Shown here: piece after piece, positions 25,501 to 34,321 of the stretch | Position numbering within the stretch: the first letter of the stretch is position 1 | How the letters are laid out: each line of letters starts with the position of its first letter | NCBI GenBank assembly: GCA_037013685.1 | Contig: JAQOXP010000056.1 | Coordinates: forward strand, 62,001 to 126,000 | Source: Acridotheres tristis | Lineage: Eukaryota > Chordata > Aves > Passeriformes > Sturnidae | Reading direction: 5' to 3' | DNA: 64,000 nt | Notes under the pieces: model-generated | The model's database searches: none | What the model was told of the DNA's origin: nothing | What the model saw: only the letters and a program-made list of their open reading frames with translations | Position numbers and translations under genes: made by a program

Positions 25501-26842
25501 AACTCCAAACTTTTCTCTGCTAATTAATAAAGCATTAATAGGCTAATTATGCTAATTAACACCCCGTGTCAATCAGGAAACTATTAACTAATTAATTAGG
25601 GTAATTAACCCTCACCAAACCCCTTTCCAGCTTAATTATAAATTAATTTAATTTAATTAACCCTTTGCTATACGGGCCCCGGGGGGGTTTAACGTTAATT
25701 AATCCCGGGTTAATTAACGATCTTGGGGTTAATTGAGGTGATTAGGGGTGGCTGAGGTGGTTAATTGGCGTTAATTAGCGTTAATTAGCGGGGTTAATTG
25801 AAGGGATTTGGGGTGGGTGCGGTGCCTGAGGTGGTTAATTAGCGTTAATTAGTGTTAATTAGCGTTAATTAGTGTTAACTAGCGTTAATTAGTGTTAATT
25901 AGTGGCGTTAATTGACGTCACTCACCCTCCTGCTGCTCCCTGGGGGGGGAGAGAGAAAGAAAAAAAGTGAGGGGGGGGCTCGGGGGGGGAAATTTTGGGG
26001 GAATTTTGGGGAATTTTTGGGGAATTTTGGGGGATTTTGGAGAATTTTGGGGGTCCCAGGTGTAAATTTTGGGGAATTCCTGGGGAATTTCTGGGATATT
26101 TTGGGATAATTTTGGGGATATTTTGGGATAATTTTGGGGATATTTTGGGATAATTTTGGGATAATTTTGGGGATATTTTAGGATAATTTCCGGGTTATTT
26201 TGGGATGATTTGGGGATATTTTGGGGTTATTTTGGATTATTTTAGGACAATTTTGGGATATTTGGGATAATTTTGGATTATTTTGGGTTATTTTTGGGAT
26301 ATTTTGGTGACGATTTTAGGATATTTTAGGGCTGACTTTGGGATATTTTTGGGCTATTTTGGGATATTTTTGGGATGTTTTGGGGATATTTTTGGGATAT
26401 TTTGGGATATTTTTGGGATATTTGGGATATTTTTGGGATATTTCAGGATATTTTGGGATGTTCTGGGATATTTTGGGATATTTTGGGCTATTTTGGGCTA
26501 TTTTTGGGATATTTTGGGATGTTTTGGGATATTTCAGGATATTTTGGGATATTTTTGGGATATTTTGGGGATATTTTTGGGATATTTTTGGGATATTTTA
26601 GGAATATTTTGGGATATTTTGGGGATATTTTGGGTTATTTTGGGATATTTTGGGGATATTTTGGGGATATTTTGGGATATTTTTGGGATGTTTTGGGGAT
26701 ATTTTGGGGATATTTTGGAATATTTTTGGGGATATTTTTGGGGATATTTTGGGATATTTTGGGATATTTTTGGGGATATTTTTTGGGATATTTTGGGATA
26801 TTTTGGGGTCACTCACTCGATCTCCTCCTCAGGCTCCGACAT
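9535..26842 (-). CDS. TNNT1: TNNT1, slow skeletal troponin T
   Basis: Tropomyosin-binding subunit of the troponin complex on slow muscle thin filaments. Thirteen coding exons on minus: 26817-26842, 25926-25939, 25159-25191, 24668-24700, 21703-21724, 20475-20535, 17989-18105, 17406-17483, 14545-14655, 13324-13433, 11706-11796, 10406-10446, 9535-9577. All junctions are GT-AG and the phases chain to 780 nt, 259 aa. The start is MSEPEEEIE in a GCCGCCATG context. An acidic N-terminal region leads to EEERPRPR, then [19 protein letters not shown], the coiled coil with [51 protein letters not shown] and the C-terminus [22 protein letters not shown] and GRVGGRWK identify the slow isoform. Length fits slow TnT. 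Introns hold nearly 16 kb of tandem repeats. Two exon borders are duplicated (see 18106-19125 and 19672-20474). Confidence 0.96.
9590..10400. repeat. CCCCAAAATCCAC array, last TNNT1 intron
   Basis: C/A-rich 12-18 bp units (CCCCAAAATCCACCCC, CACATTAAAAAACCC). No exon lies between 9577 and 10406. Confidence 0.8.
10447..11700. repeat. 31-bp array GGGTCTGGGGGCGGTTTT, TNNT1 intron
   Basis: About 35 units with core GGTCTGGGGGCGGTTTTGGG joined by CCCCAATT. Several quadruplex-compatible G runs occur per unit on plus. A 27-bp poly-A run lies at about 10537-10562. The same 20-bp core reappears in DNAAF3 intron 9. Confidence 0.9.
11797..13318. repeat. GGGGGATTTTTGGG array with higher-order unit, TNNT1 intron
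   Basis: 11797-12870 is a GGGGGATTTTT array. A block holding GGGGGGTCCCAGCTGGGATT recurs near 11865, 12115, 12317, 12564 and 12753, a period of about 190-250 bp. 12870-13318 switches to GGATATTTTTGGG units with GTTTTGATCCAGGTTTTTTT repeated four to five times. Confidence 0.8.
13437..14540. repeat. GGGGGTCCCAGGGGGGATTT array, TNNT1 intron
   Basis: 30-45 bp units of GGGGGTCCCAGGGGGGATTT and GGGGGAAATTTGGG. No exon is seen inside. Confidence 0.8.
14660..15405. repeat. GGGGGGATTTGGGGG array, TNNT1 intron
   Basis: Simple G-rich array with GGGGGAAATTTGGGG variants. From 15015 it gains GGGAATCCCAGG blocks. No coding signal. Confidence 0.8.
15410..17394. repeat. 43-47 bp satellite-like array, TNNT1 intron
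   Basis: About 43 head-to-tail units, the cleanest long-unit array in this gene. Each unit has TTTTGGGGTGAATTTTGCC followed by ATTTTTGGGGTTATTTCCCA or ATTTTTGGGCTGTTCCCA and GCAGCGA/GCATTAA. Two main variants (GGTTATTTCCCAG and GCTGTTCCCAG) are interspersed, suggesting past unequal exchange. Confidence 0.92.
17487..17985. repeat. A/C-rich low-complexity intron, TNNT1
   Basis: AAAAAAACCCC and AAAAATCCCCCC words with a 21-bp A run near 17728. Nothing else is seen. Confidence 0.75.
18106..19125 (-). repeat. Six extra copies of a TNNT1 exon acceptor edge
   Basis: The start of the DIHRKRMEK exon (about 25-30 bp) with its acceptor GGGCCAG is repeated at about 165-bp intervals. The true edge is at 18105 and the extra edges are at 18273, 18441, 18608, 18776, 18934 and 19102. 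In the copy at 18934 the AG has changed to AC, so that acceptor is dead. The copies at 18273 and 18776 have C to T at the first exon base. The spacer contains AATCCCGGGATAGCCAC. Confidence 0.93.
19130..20470. repeat. C/T-rich array CCCCCATTATTTCCCCCATT, TNNT1 intron
   Basis: Pyrimidine-rich array of CCCCATTTATTTTCCCATTT units with CCCAAAATCC inserts. On the sense (minus) strand it is purine-rich. It hosts the duplicated donor edges described in the 19672-20474 entry. Confidence 0.85.
19672..20474 (-). repeat. Six extra copies of the TNNT1 GERVDFD exon donor edge
   Basis: The last nine or so exon bases (coding DFD) plus donor and intron start, TTTGATGTGAGAAATTATGG on minus, recur with edges at 19687, 19796, 19918, 20161, 20225 and 20289. 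The true edge is at 20475. The same intron has six extra acceptor edges at its other end, so one 2.4-kb intron holds seven donors and six usable acceptors. Confidence 0.92.
20540..21700. repeat. CCCAAAATTATCCCC and AAATTTCCCCC arrays, TNNT1 intron
   Basis: 20540-21400 is built from CCCCAAAATAAACCCAAAA units. 21410-21700 is a 19-20 bp array of CCCCCAAAATTCCCAAATT. No exon is seen inside. Confidence 0.85.
21730..24660. repeat. 2.9-kb T/G-rich array, TNNT1 intron 4
   Basis: The longest TNNT1 intron. Units of about 30 bp (TTTTTGGGGGGAAATTTGGG, TTTTTTAGGTTTTTTTTTAA) are arranged in roughly 200-bp blocks containing TTAATTTTTGGGTATTTTTT, which repeat about ten times to 23750 and then decay. No coding signal. 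Confidence 0.85.
24710..25155. repeat. AAATTTTGGGGATTTTTTTT array, TNNT1 intron 3
   Basis: T-rich units with CCCCAAATTTT inserts and several T runs over 10 bp. No other feature is seen. Confidence 0.75.
25195..25912. repeat. AT-rich TTAATTA array, TNNT1 intron 2
   Basis: About 700 bp of GCTAATTA, AATTAATGAGCTAATCAC and GTTAATTAGC words, an abrupt AT-rich island in G/C-rich flanks. It holds dozens of TAAT/ATTA homeodomain cores. A perfect TGACGTCA lies at its edge (25913-25920). Confidence 0.85.
25926..25939 (-). CDS. TNNT1: TNNT1 14-nt microexon
   Basis: Fourteen bases between CCCCCCAG and GTGAGTG that supply EQQE in the acidic N-terminus. It is needed to keep phase between MSEPEEEIE and EAAEEEE, since skipping it alone would shift the frame. 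Short N-terminal exons are usual in troponin T genes. Confidence 0.75.
25945..26812. repeat. GGGATATTTTGGGATAATTT array, TNNT1 intron 1
   Basis: 11-12 bp GGGATATTTTT units occupy the intron directly after the start-codon exon. The first 150 bp are GGGGAATTTT-type. No other feature. Confidence 0.85.
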
Positions 26843-26869
26843 GGCGGCGAATTTTTTTGGGGGGTCCTG

Positions 26870-27545
26870 GGGAGGGGGGGGGTCAGGAGGGGGCTCCACC
26901 CCCCCAAAAAAATCCCAAAATCCACCCCAAAAAAACCCCAAATTTCTCCCCCAAAAAAACCCCAAAATTCCCCCCAAAAACCCCAAAATTTCCCCCAAAA
27001 CCTCCCAAAAATTCCGAAACCCCCCCAAAAAACCCCAAATTTCCCCCCAAAACCCCAAAATTTCCCCCCCAAAACCCCCCAAAAATCCCCAAACCCCCCA
27101 AACCCCCCCAAGTTTCCCCCCAAAACCCCAAAATTTCCCCCAACCCCCCGAAAATTCCCCCAGAAACCCCAAAATTTCCCTCAAAAACCCCAAAATTTCC
27201 CCCCAAAATCCCCCCCAAAAATCCCCAAACCCCCAAAAAACCCCAAAATTTCCTCCAATAATTCCCAATTTTCCCCCTAAAACCCCAAAATTTCCCCCAA
27301 CCCCCCCAAAATTCCCCCAGAAACCCCAAAATTTCCCCCAAAAACCCCAAAATTTCCCCCCAAAACCCCAGATTTCCCCCAAAAAACCCAAAGACCCCCC
27401 AAAATCCCCCCCAAAAATCCCCAAACCCCCAAAAAACCCCAAAATTTCCCCCAAAATTCCCAATTTTCCCCCCAAAACCCCAAAATTTCCCCCCAAAATT
27501 CCCAATTTTCCCCCCAAAACCCCAAAATTTCCCCCCAACCCCCCC
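26870..27545. repeat. CCCCAAAATTTCCCCC array upstream of TNNT1 start codon
   Basis: C/A-rich 15-20 bp units. A possible acceptor (CCCCTCCCCAG on minus) near 26866 would make this an intron between an unseen 5' untranslated exon and the start-codon exon. The base skew reverses exactly across the first coding exon (26817-26842). Confidence 0.75.
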
Positions 27546-27549
27546 GGGT

Positions 27550-27835
27550 TTCCCCTCCCCCACCGCTGCTCCTCTCCCGGGGGGTCCCTCTCGCGCCCCT
27601 CCCCCCCCTTTGGGCCTTTTGGGGTCCCTTTATGTCCGCCCGCCCCTCCCCCCCCGCCGATGACGTCACCGCCCCATTGTTCCCCAAAATGTCGCGACAT
27701 GGGGGAAGGGGGGAGGGGCCGGGACCCCCCCAGGGCCAAATTTGGGTGAAAAAACAAAAGGGGGAGGGGCGGGGGGCGGGCGGTGACGTCATCGGAGGAG
27801 ATTGCGCCCCTCCCCCACCCCGCACCTGTCGCGGT
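27550..27835 (-). promoter_or_regulatory. Candidate TNNT1 upstream region with two CREs
   Basis: The only non-repetitive, CpG-containing stretch between TNNT1 and KMT5C. It has perfect TGACGTCA sites at 27661-27668 and 27784-27791 and the 10-bp palindrome TGTCGCGACA at 27689. No convincing TATA box or muscle-type MCAT/MEF2 site is seen. Assignment as the TNNT1 promoter rests on position. Confidence 0.4.
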
Positions 27836-28019
27836 TTTTTTTTTTTTTTTTTTTTTTTTGGGATTTCCCCCCCCCCCAGAATAATAAAAAACAAAGGTGG
27901 GGGAGGGGAGGGGTCACCTTCACCCCTCCCCCACCCTCCCGAAATTCTCCGCGGTTTTTTTTTTTGTTTTTTTGAATTTTTTTGTTGTTTTTTTTTTGTT
28001 TTTTTTGTTGCAAATTTCT

Positions 28020-28025
28020 TTTATT
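28020..28025 (-). terminator. Candidate KMT5C poly(A) signal AATAAA
   Basis: First canonical AATAAA on minus after the KMT5C stop codon, 1.36 kb downstream. The intervening 3' region is repeat. Confidence 0.55.
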
Positions 28026-28054
28026 TCGGTACAAAAGAAAATCCCCCAAAATTT

Positions 28055-28088
<34 letters not shown>

Positions 28089-28189
28089 AAAGCACCAAGG
28101 GCCGCCCCTCCCCCACCCCCCCCAAAAAAAAGGAGGGGGGGGAGGGGAGGAGGGGGATGAGCACCCAAAAATGAAGGAAAAGGGGGGGG

Positions 28190-29300
28190 GGGGGGGTGAG
28201 AACCCCAAAATTTGGGTGTGGTCCCGAAATTTGGATCCAAACCCCAAAATTTGGGTCCGGGGATAAAGGGGGGGGTCTGAGATCCCCAAAATTGGGGGGA
28301 GGGGGGGGTTGAGAACCCCGAAATTTGGGTCTGGTCCTAAAATTTGGATCCAAACTCCCCCAAAATTTGGATCCAGAGCCCAAAAGGAGGGGCCTGAACC
28401 CCAAAATTTGGGTCCAGGGATAAAGGTGGGGCTGGGAACCCCAAAATTTGGGTCTGGTCCCATAAAGGGAGAACCCAAACCCCAAATTTTGGGTCCAGGT
28501 CCCCAAATTTGGGTCCAGACCCCAAAATTTGGGTCCAGGGATAAAAGGGGGGGGGTCTGAGACCCCCAAAATTTGGGTCTGGTGCCAAAAAGGGGGAACC
28601 TAAACCCCAAAATTCGGGTCCAAACCCCAAAATTCGGGTCCAAACCCCCAAATTTGGATCCAAACCCGAAAATTTGGATCCAGAGCCCAAAAGGAGGAGC
28701 CTGAACCCCAAAATTTGGGTCCAGGGATAAAGGGGGGGCTGGGAACCCCAAAATTTGGGTCTGGTCCCATAAAGGGAGAACCCAAACCCCAAATTTTGGG
28801 TCCAGGTCCCCAAATTTGGGTCCAGACCCCAAAATTTGGATCCAAACCCCAAAATTCGGGTCCAAGCCCCAAAATTCGGGTCCAAACCCCAAAATTTGGA
28901 TCCAAACCCCAAAATTCGGATCCAAACCCCAAAATTCGGGTCCAAGCCCCAAAATTCGGGTCCAAACCCCAAAATTTGGATCCAAACCCCAAAATTCGGG
29001 TCCAAGCCCCAAAATTCGGGTCCAAGCCCCAAAATTTGGATCCAAACCCCAAAATTCGGATCCAAACCCCAAAATTCGGGTCCAAGCCCCAAAATTCGGG
29101 TCCAAACCCCAAAATTCGGGTCCAAACCCCAAAATTCGGGTCCAAGCCCCAAAATTTGGATCCAAACCCCAAATTTTGGGTCCAGGGACGAAGGGGGAGA
29201 TCTGAGACCCCCAAAATTCATTCCCAGGGGTAACGGGGGGGGTCGCAGCCCCTTCCCAAAATTTGAGTCCAGACCCCAAAATTCGGGTTCCAGCCCCCCC
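28190..29300 (-). repeat. CCAAAATTTGGGTCC array in the KMT5C 3' region
   Basis: 18-20 bp units CCCCAAAATTCGGGTCCAAA with CCCCAAAATTTGGATCCAAA variants, the cleanest part being 28820-29170. Two 300-bp blocks (about 28370-28560 and 28670-28840) repeat each other. If the poly(A) signal at 28020 is used, most of the 3' untranslated region is this array. Confidence 0.85.
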
Positions 29301-29382
29301 CCCATTTAAATTCATACGTCTCCCCCCCCCCCCCCCCCTCCCCAAATTTGGGGGGTTCCAGTCCCCCCAAAACGCGCGAGGG

Positions 29383-30006
29383 TCAGGGCTCGGGGAGGGG
29401 GGGCAGGGCCAGGGCCAGCCCCACCTGGGTGACCACCAGCCTCAGGCGGGGGGTGGCCCCCCCATCCCCATCCCCCACCCCCACCCCACCCCCCTCCCGC
29501 CCCTCCCCCACCCCCAATTTCGCCCGTTCTCTCCCCGCCCCTCCCCCCCCCAGGCGCACGTGGGCGTACAGCGACAGTTTGGGGTCGCGGGGGGGAGGGG
29601 CGGGAGGTTTCGGGGGTGTTTTGGGGGGCGCCGGGACCCCCAAACGCACCACGGGGACCCCCCCGCCGAGGAGGCAGCCGCGGCCGCAGGAAAAACAATC
29701 ATGGAGGGACACGCGGGGCTGGGGGGGCGCGAGATGGCGGCCGCCGTGACGGAGGCGGCCATGTTGGATTCCAAGATGGCGGCCGCCGTGACGAAGGCGT
29801 TTCCGGGATGACGATGATGGCGGCCGGGGGCGTTTCCGGCGGGCGGGTTTTTTGGGGGGGGTGGTCCCGGCCTGAGCCCCTCCCCCCGCCCCCCGGCGCA
29901 GCCTCACGTCCGTCTCGCGCAGTTCGTATTTCGGGGGGGGGTCCCGGGCGGGGGGGGCGGCTCCGCCATCTTGGAGCGCAGGTGACGGAAAGCGCCTTCG
30001 CCTCGT
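29383..30006 (-). CDS. KMT5C: KMT5C last coding exon with apparent frameshift
   Basis: The exon starts with RRGEGAF, in phase with the SET exon (CE-AG|A). Reading on gives [15 protein letters not shown], while [13 protein letters not shown] and everything to the stop at 29383 is one frame away. The switch falls between poly-C runs at 29950-29957 and 29933-29940. Adding one C restores agreement with the family. The exon also holds an internal repeat (RLRHGGRHL twice) caused by duplicated GGCGGCCGCCATCTTGG-type DNA. Confidence 0.85.
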   Translation of the reverse strand, partial: TRRRRFPSPALQDGGAAPPARDPPPKYELRETDVRLRRGAGGGAQAGTTPPKKPARRKRPRPPSSSSRKRLRHGGRHLGIQHGRLRHGGRHLAPPQPRVSLHDCFSCGRGCLLGGGVPVVRLGVPAPPKTPPKPPAPPPRDPKLSLYAHVRLGGGGAGRERAKLGVGEGREGGGVGVGDGDGGATPRLRLVVTQVGLALALPPLPEP

Positions 30007-33000
30007 CTGCGGGGGGGGGGGGACGGGACACCCCGAAATTAGGGACCCCCGCCCTGAAATTTGGGGGTGGCATCCCAAAATTTGGGTGTCCTCACAAAAT
30101 TAGGGACCCCCATCCCAAAATTAGGGTGTGTCACCCTGTAATTAGGGACCCCTGCCCCAAAATTAGGGTGTGTCACCCTGAAATTTGGGCGTCCTCACAA
30201 AATTAGGGACTCCCATCCCAAAATTAAGGACCCCCATCCCAAAATTGGGGTGTGTCACCCTGAAATCTGGATGTGTCATCCCCAAATTTGGGTGTGTCAC
30301 CCTGAAATTAGGGACGCCTGCCCCAAAATTCGGGTGTGTAACCCTCAAACTGGGGAGTGTCACCCCAAAACTAGGGTGTCCCTCCCTCCAAATTAGGTTC
30401 CTTTGGACTCCCTCCCAGGTTTTTTTTGGGGTCCCTTTCAGGATTTTTGGTCTCCCTCTCATTTTTTTTTGGGCTCCCTCTCAGGAGTTTTGGTCTCCCT
30501 CTCATTTTTTTTTGGGGGTCCCTCTCAGGTTTTTTTTGGGAGTCCCTCTCAGGATTTTTTTTGGTCTCCCTCTCAGGTTTTCTTTGGGTCCCTCCCAGGT
30601 TTTTTTGGGGGGATCCCTCTCGGTTTTTTTTTGGGGGTCCCTCTCAGGTTTTTTTTGGGGGTCCCTCCCAGATTTTTGGGTCCCTCTCAGGTTTTTGGCT
30701 CCCTCCCAGGTTCTTTTTGGGGATCCCTCTCAGGATTTTTTTTGGTCTCCCTCTCAGGTTTTCTTTGGGTCCCTCTCAGGTTTTTTTGGGGGGATCCCTC
30801 TCAGTTTTTTTTTGGGGATCCCTCTCAGGATTTTTGGTCTCCCTCTCAGTTTTTTTTTGGGGATCCCTGTCAGGTTTTTTGGTCTCCCTCCCGTTTCCCC
30901 GTTACCTCTCGCAGGTGCGGCACTCGCAGCCGTGGTTGCCCTCTCCGAAGAAGCCGTCGCCATAAAAGCAGGTGATCTCTGCCCGGGGGGGGATGTCCCG
31001 CAGCGCCTGCACCCGAGCCCCGCCCGGGGCCGACACGAACTGCGCCCCAAAATCCCCAAAATGGCCCCGTGAGCCCCGAAACACGGCCCCCAAAATGGAG
31101 GCAGCCCCTTCCTCCCTCACGTTTTCCTGTCCTTTCCCCCCCTCCCCTCACGCTTTCCCGCCCTTTTTCCTCCCCTCACGTTTTCCCGCCCTTTTTCCTC
31201 CCCTCACGTTTTCCCGCCCTTTTTCCTCCCCTCACGTTTTCCCGCCCTTTTTCCCTCACGTTTTCCCGCCCTTTTTCTCCCCTCACGTTTTCCCGCCCTT
31301 TTCTCCCCTCACGTTTTCCTGCCCTTTTTCTCCCCTCACGTCTTCCCGCCCTTTTTCCTCCTCACATTTTCTTTCATTTTTCTCCTCACATTTCCCTTCA
31401 TTTTTCCCCTCATGTTCTTTGCATTTTTCCCTCACATTTCCCTTCATTTTCCCCTCGCATTTCCCTTCATTTTTCCCCTCATGTTCTTTGCATTTTCCCT
31501 CACATTTTCCTTCATTTTTATCCTCACGTTTCCTTTCATTTTCCTACTCACATTTCCCTTCATTTTTCCCCTCATGTTCTTTGCATTTTCCCTTCACGTT
31601 TATCTTCATTTTTCTCCTCACGTTTCCCTTCATTTTTCCCCTCGTGTTTTTTGCATTTTCCCCTCGCATTTCCCCAAATTTTCCTCTCACATTTCCTGCC
31701 ATCTTTCTCACTTGCATTTCTGTTTTTTCCCCTCACGTTTCCTGCCCTTTTTCCTCCTTCATTTTTCCACCATTTTCTCCTCACATTCCCCATCCTTTTC
31801 CCCTCACATTTAATACCAATTTTCTCACTTTTCTCCTCACACTCCCCACCCTTTTCCCCTCACGTTTAACACCAATTTTCTCACTTTTCCCCTCACGTTT
31901 TCCCACCCTTTTCCCCTCACGTTTAATACCAATTTTCTCACTTTTCCCCTCACACTCCCCACCCTTTTCCCCTCACATTTAACACCAATTTTCTCACTTT
32001 TCTCCTCACATTTCCCACCCTTTTCCCCTCACCTTTAATGCAAATTTTCTCACTTTTCCCCTCACGTTTTCCCACCCTTTTCCCTTCACGTTTAATACCA
32101 ATTTTCTCACTTTTCCCCTCACACTCCCCACCCTTTTCCCCTCACATTTAATACCAATTTTCTCACTTTTCTCCTCACGTTTTCCCACCCTTTTCCCCTC
32201 ACGTTTAATACCAATTTTCTCACTTTTCCCCTCACATTCCCCACCGCAAACCACACCCCAAAACCCCCAAATTTCCACCCCAAAACCACACAACCCCCCC
32301 CTTCCCCAAACTCACCCTGCAGTTCGGATGACAATCTGAGAAAACAAAAAAACAACAATTAACACCCACTCAAAAAATCCCTAAAACACCCAGGTAAATC
32401 CTGAGGGGAATTTTGGCCGGGGAGGAGGTTACCAAGGTGGGATTTTCGGGGTTTATGGCTGGAATGATGGGATGTTTTAGGGTCTCACCGTGGTTGATGA
32501 AGGCGGCGGGGCCCAGCCAGAGCTGGGTGCTCCTGCGGCGTGTGGAGTACATGAGGCTGAAATCGTTGTCCCCCGCCCTGAGCAGGGCCCGGTCCGAGCC
32601 CCTCAGCTCCACCCCGCAGCCCCCCAGCAGCTCCAGCGTCTCGTGCTTGCGCCTGCACAACCCCCCCACCCCCCCAAAAAAAAAAAAAAAAAAAAACAGG
32701 TTAAAACATTTTGAGCCGTTTTGGGGGAAGCCAGGAGCGGTCACGAAAGGGGGTGGTTCTGGCGTTCTCGGGGATGCCGTGAGGATTTGAGGGGAGTTTT
32801 TTGGGGTCTCACCAGGTGCGGGTGGAGACCACCCTGGCCCCGTTGGTGTCGCGGCTGTAGCGGGTGCAGCGCTGGATGCTGAAGCCGCTCTCGGGCAGGA
32901 GAGTCCGCAGGTAACGGAACACCTGGATGGGACAGAAAGGGTGGGGGGCGAGGGGGTCGAGACCCCCCCCAGACCCTTCCCCAACCCCTCAATGGCTCCT

Positions 33001-33580
33001 CCACCCCACAGACCCCACAAAGACTCCTCAAAATCCCTCCCTGCGACCCCACAGGGATCCCCAAAAATCTCGTCCGTGGGGACTCCCCTCACTCCCCACG
33101 CCCCCGTGGGGACCCCAAAACCTCCCCAGAACTGCCCCAGCCGCCCGTACGTGGCTCTTGAGCGCTGCCCGCTGCACCGGGCGCCTCCGGCGGAAAAAAG
33201 CCGGGGCCCAAGCCCCGCTCAGCGTCCTCCAGGCCGCCTCCAGGTCCCGGCGCTGCCGGAAGGCCTCGATGGCCGCTCTCAGCTGGGCCCGGCGTCTCAG
33301 GGCGGGCAGGGGGCTGTGAGGGGGACAGAGACTCCATGACCCGGCTGCGTCCCGAACCCCTCACGGGGGGTCCCGTATCCCCCCCGTCACGGCCCCGGTG
33401 CCTCCCGGTTCCCCCTCTCCGCGGTCTCGGTGCCCCCCACGGTGCTCCCCACCTTTACCTGACCCCCATCTTGTGCGTGCGGAAGCCGAGCACCGAGTCC
33501 AGCACGAGGCTCGTGGCCAGGTCGTCGTTCTCGCACAGCTCCCGCGCCGTCACGGCCGTCCCCGCCGCCCGCGGCCGCAT
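29383..33580 (-). CDS. KMT5C: KMT5C (SUV420H2), histone H4K20 methyltransferase
   Basis: Adds second and third methyl groups to H4 lysine 20 at heterochromatin. Coding exons on minus: 33459-33580, 33151-33313, 32813-32922, 32489-32652, 32316-32335, 30906-31039, 29383-30006. The start is in exon 33459-33580 (ATG at 33580). Conserved blocks are [91 protein letters not shown] in a 20-nt exon, [13 protein letters not shown], and the post-SET Cys motif CECRTC. The tail has [18 protein letters not shown] and PRLRLVV, as in SUV420H2. Phases chain through exon 6. In the last exon [10 protein letters not shown] and KYELRET lie in different frames across a poly-C run, and one extra C would give 445 aa (human about 462). 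The paralogue KMT5B is less likely because the SET-to-end part is short. Confidence 0.93.
30010..30400. repeat. CCCCAAAATTAGGGTGTGTC array, KMT5C intron 6
   Basis: 16-30 bp units of AAATTAGGGACCCCCATCCC and TGTGTCACCCTGAAATTTGG. No exon. Confidence 0.8.
30400..30895. repeat. GGTCCCTCTCAGGTTTTTTT array, KMT5C intron 6
   Basis: 20-24 bp units. Each unit resembles a splice-acceptor tract on plus (CCCTCTCAGG), but the gene is on minus. The repeat stops about 10 bp from the SET exon donor. Confidence 0.85.
31100..32265. repeat. CCCTCACGTTTTCCCGCCCT array, KMT5C intron 5
   Basis: Begins as a regular 23-bp TTTTCCTCCCCTCACGTTTT array (31140-31360), drifts through CTCACATTTCCCTTCATTTT (31370-31790), and ends as CACATTTAATACCAATTTTC units of about 60 bp (31795-32245). 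This graded divergence suggests growth from one end. Confidence 0.85.
32316..32335 (-). CDS. KMT5C: KMT5C 20-nt microexon carrying the SET DCHPNC motif
   Basis: Bases between TTTTCTCAG and GTGAGTTTG on minus. With one base from the previous exon it encodes DCHPNCR, completing NH-DCHPNC, the conserved SET-domain signature next to the methyl-donor site. It keeps phase exactly (1 base in, 0 out). Without it the enzyme would lose its core motif and frame. Confidence 0.88.
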
Positions 33581-33615
33581 GGGCTGCCGCCGCCTCCTCC
33601 ACCGCCGCCGCGCCT

Positions 33616-34321
33616 GCAGCACCGGGAGCGTCACCGGGGGTTCCACGGCGCGGGATCACCAGCCCCGAGAGCCCCGTCCCGGCCGTACCGCAGCGCTGCG
33701 GGCGCGGGACCGGCCCGGGCCGCCGCCGGTACCGGGCTCGGCCCGGCGCCGCCGCCGCCGCCCGCCCGCTCCCGCCGCCCGCTCCGCCATGCCCATTGGC
33801 CGCCCGCCCCCCGCGCCGCCGCTCCTATTGGCCGCCCGCGGGCAGTCCCGCCTGCCCCGCTGAGGCGCTCGGCGATCTGATTGGTTGAGGAGGCTGCTCC
33901 ACGCCATTGGTCCGCGGCGTTGAGAGCCTGCTATTGGTCCAGAGGGAGGCCGGTCACGCCGCTCTGTCTTTTCATTGGATGAAACCGAGACGGTCCCTCC
34001 CCTCTCCTTCTACTGGCTAAACCCCACCGCCTTCCTCGCTTTCTATTGGCCCCCTCCTTTCCACGCTTTGTTCCCATTGGCCGAACGCGCTGTCACTCAT
34101 CCCCCTCCGGCTCACAATGAGCTCAGCGTGTGGCCGGCCATAAACAATACACGCTTGGCCACGCCCACTTCCGCCGCCGGCCCGCGCCTCTTCCGCCATT
34201 TTCCCCCGCCCAGCCCAAGATGGCGGCACCCAGGCACGCCGGGCCGCGTTAGGCTCTGCCCGCGCTCCCGGATCGGCCCTGAGGGGTCGCGGGGCGGCGT
34301 CTCCGGTTCTGTGACACAGCC
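33616..34321. promoter_or_regulatory. Shared KMT5C/HSPBP1 promoter with eight ATTGG boxes
   Basis: Head-to-head CpG-rich region. ATTGG (inverted CCAAT, NF-Y core) occurs at 33795, 33827, 33880, 33906, 33933, 33974, 34045 and 34076, all in the same orientation, within 290 bp. A YY1-type AAGATGGCGGC is at 34217-34227, about 100 bp before the HSPBP1 start. A plausible KMT5C 5' exon ends near 33689 (GCTGCG|GTACGG on minus), leaving a 73-bp intron to 33616. Confidence 0.8.

Noticed and set aside
30400..30895. Splice-acceptor-like CCCTCTCAGG units as hidden plus-strand exons
   Set aside because: The gene here is on minus, and no plus-strand coding exon follows any unit.
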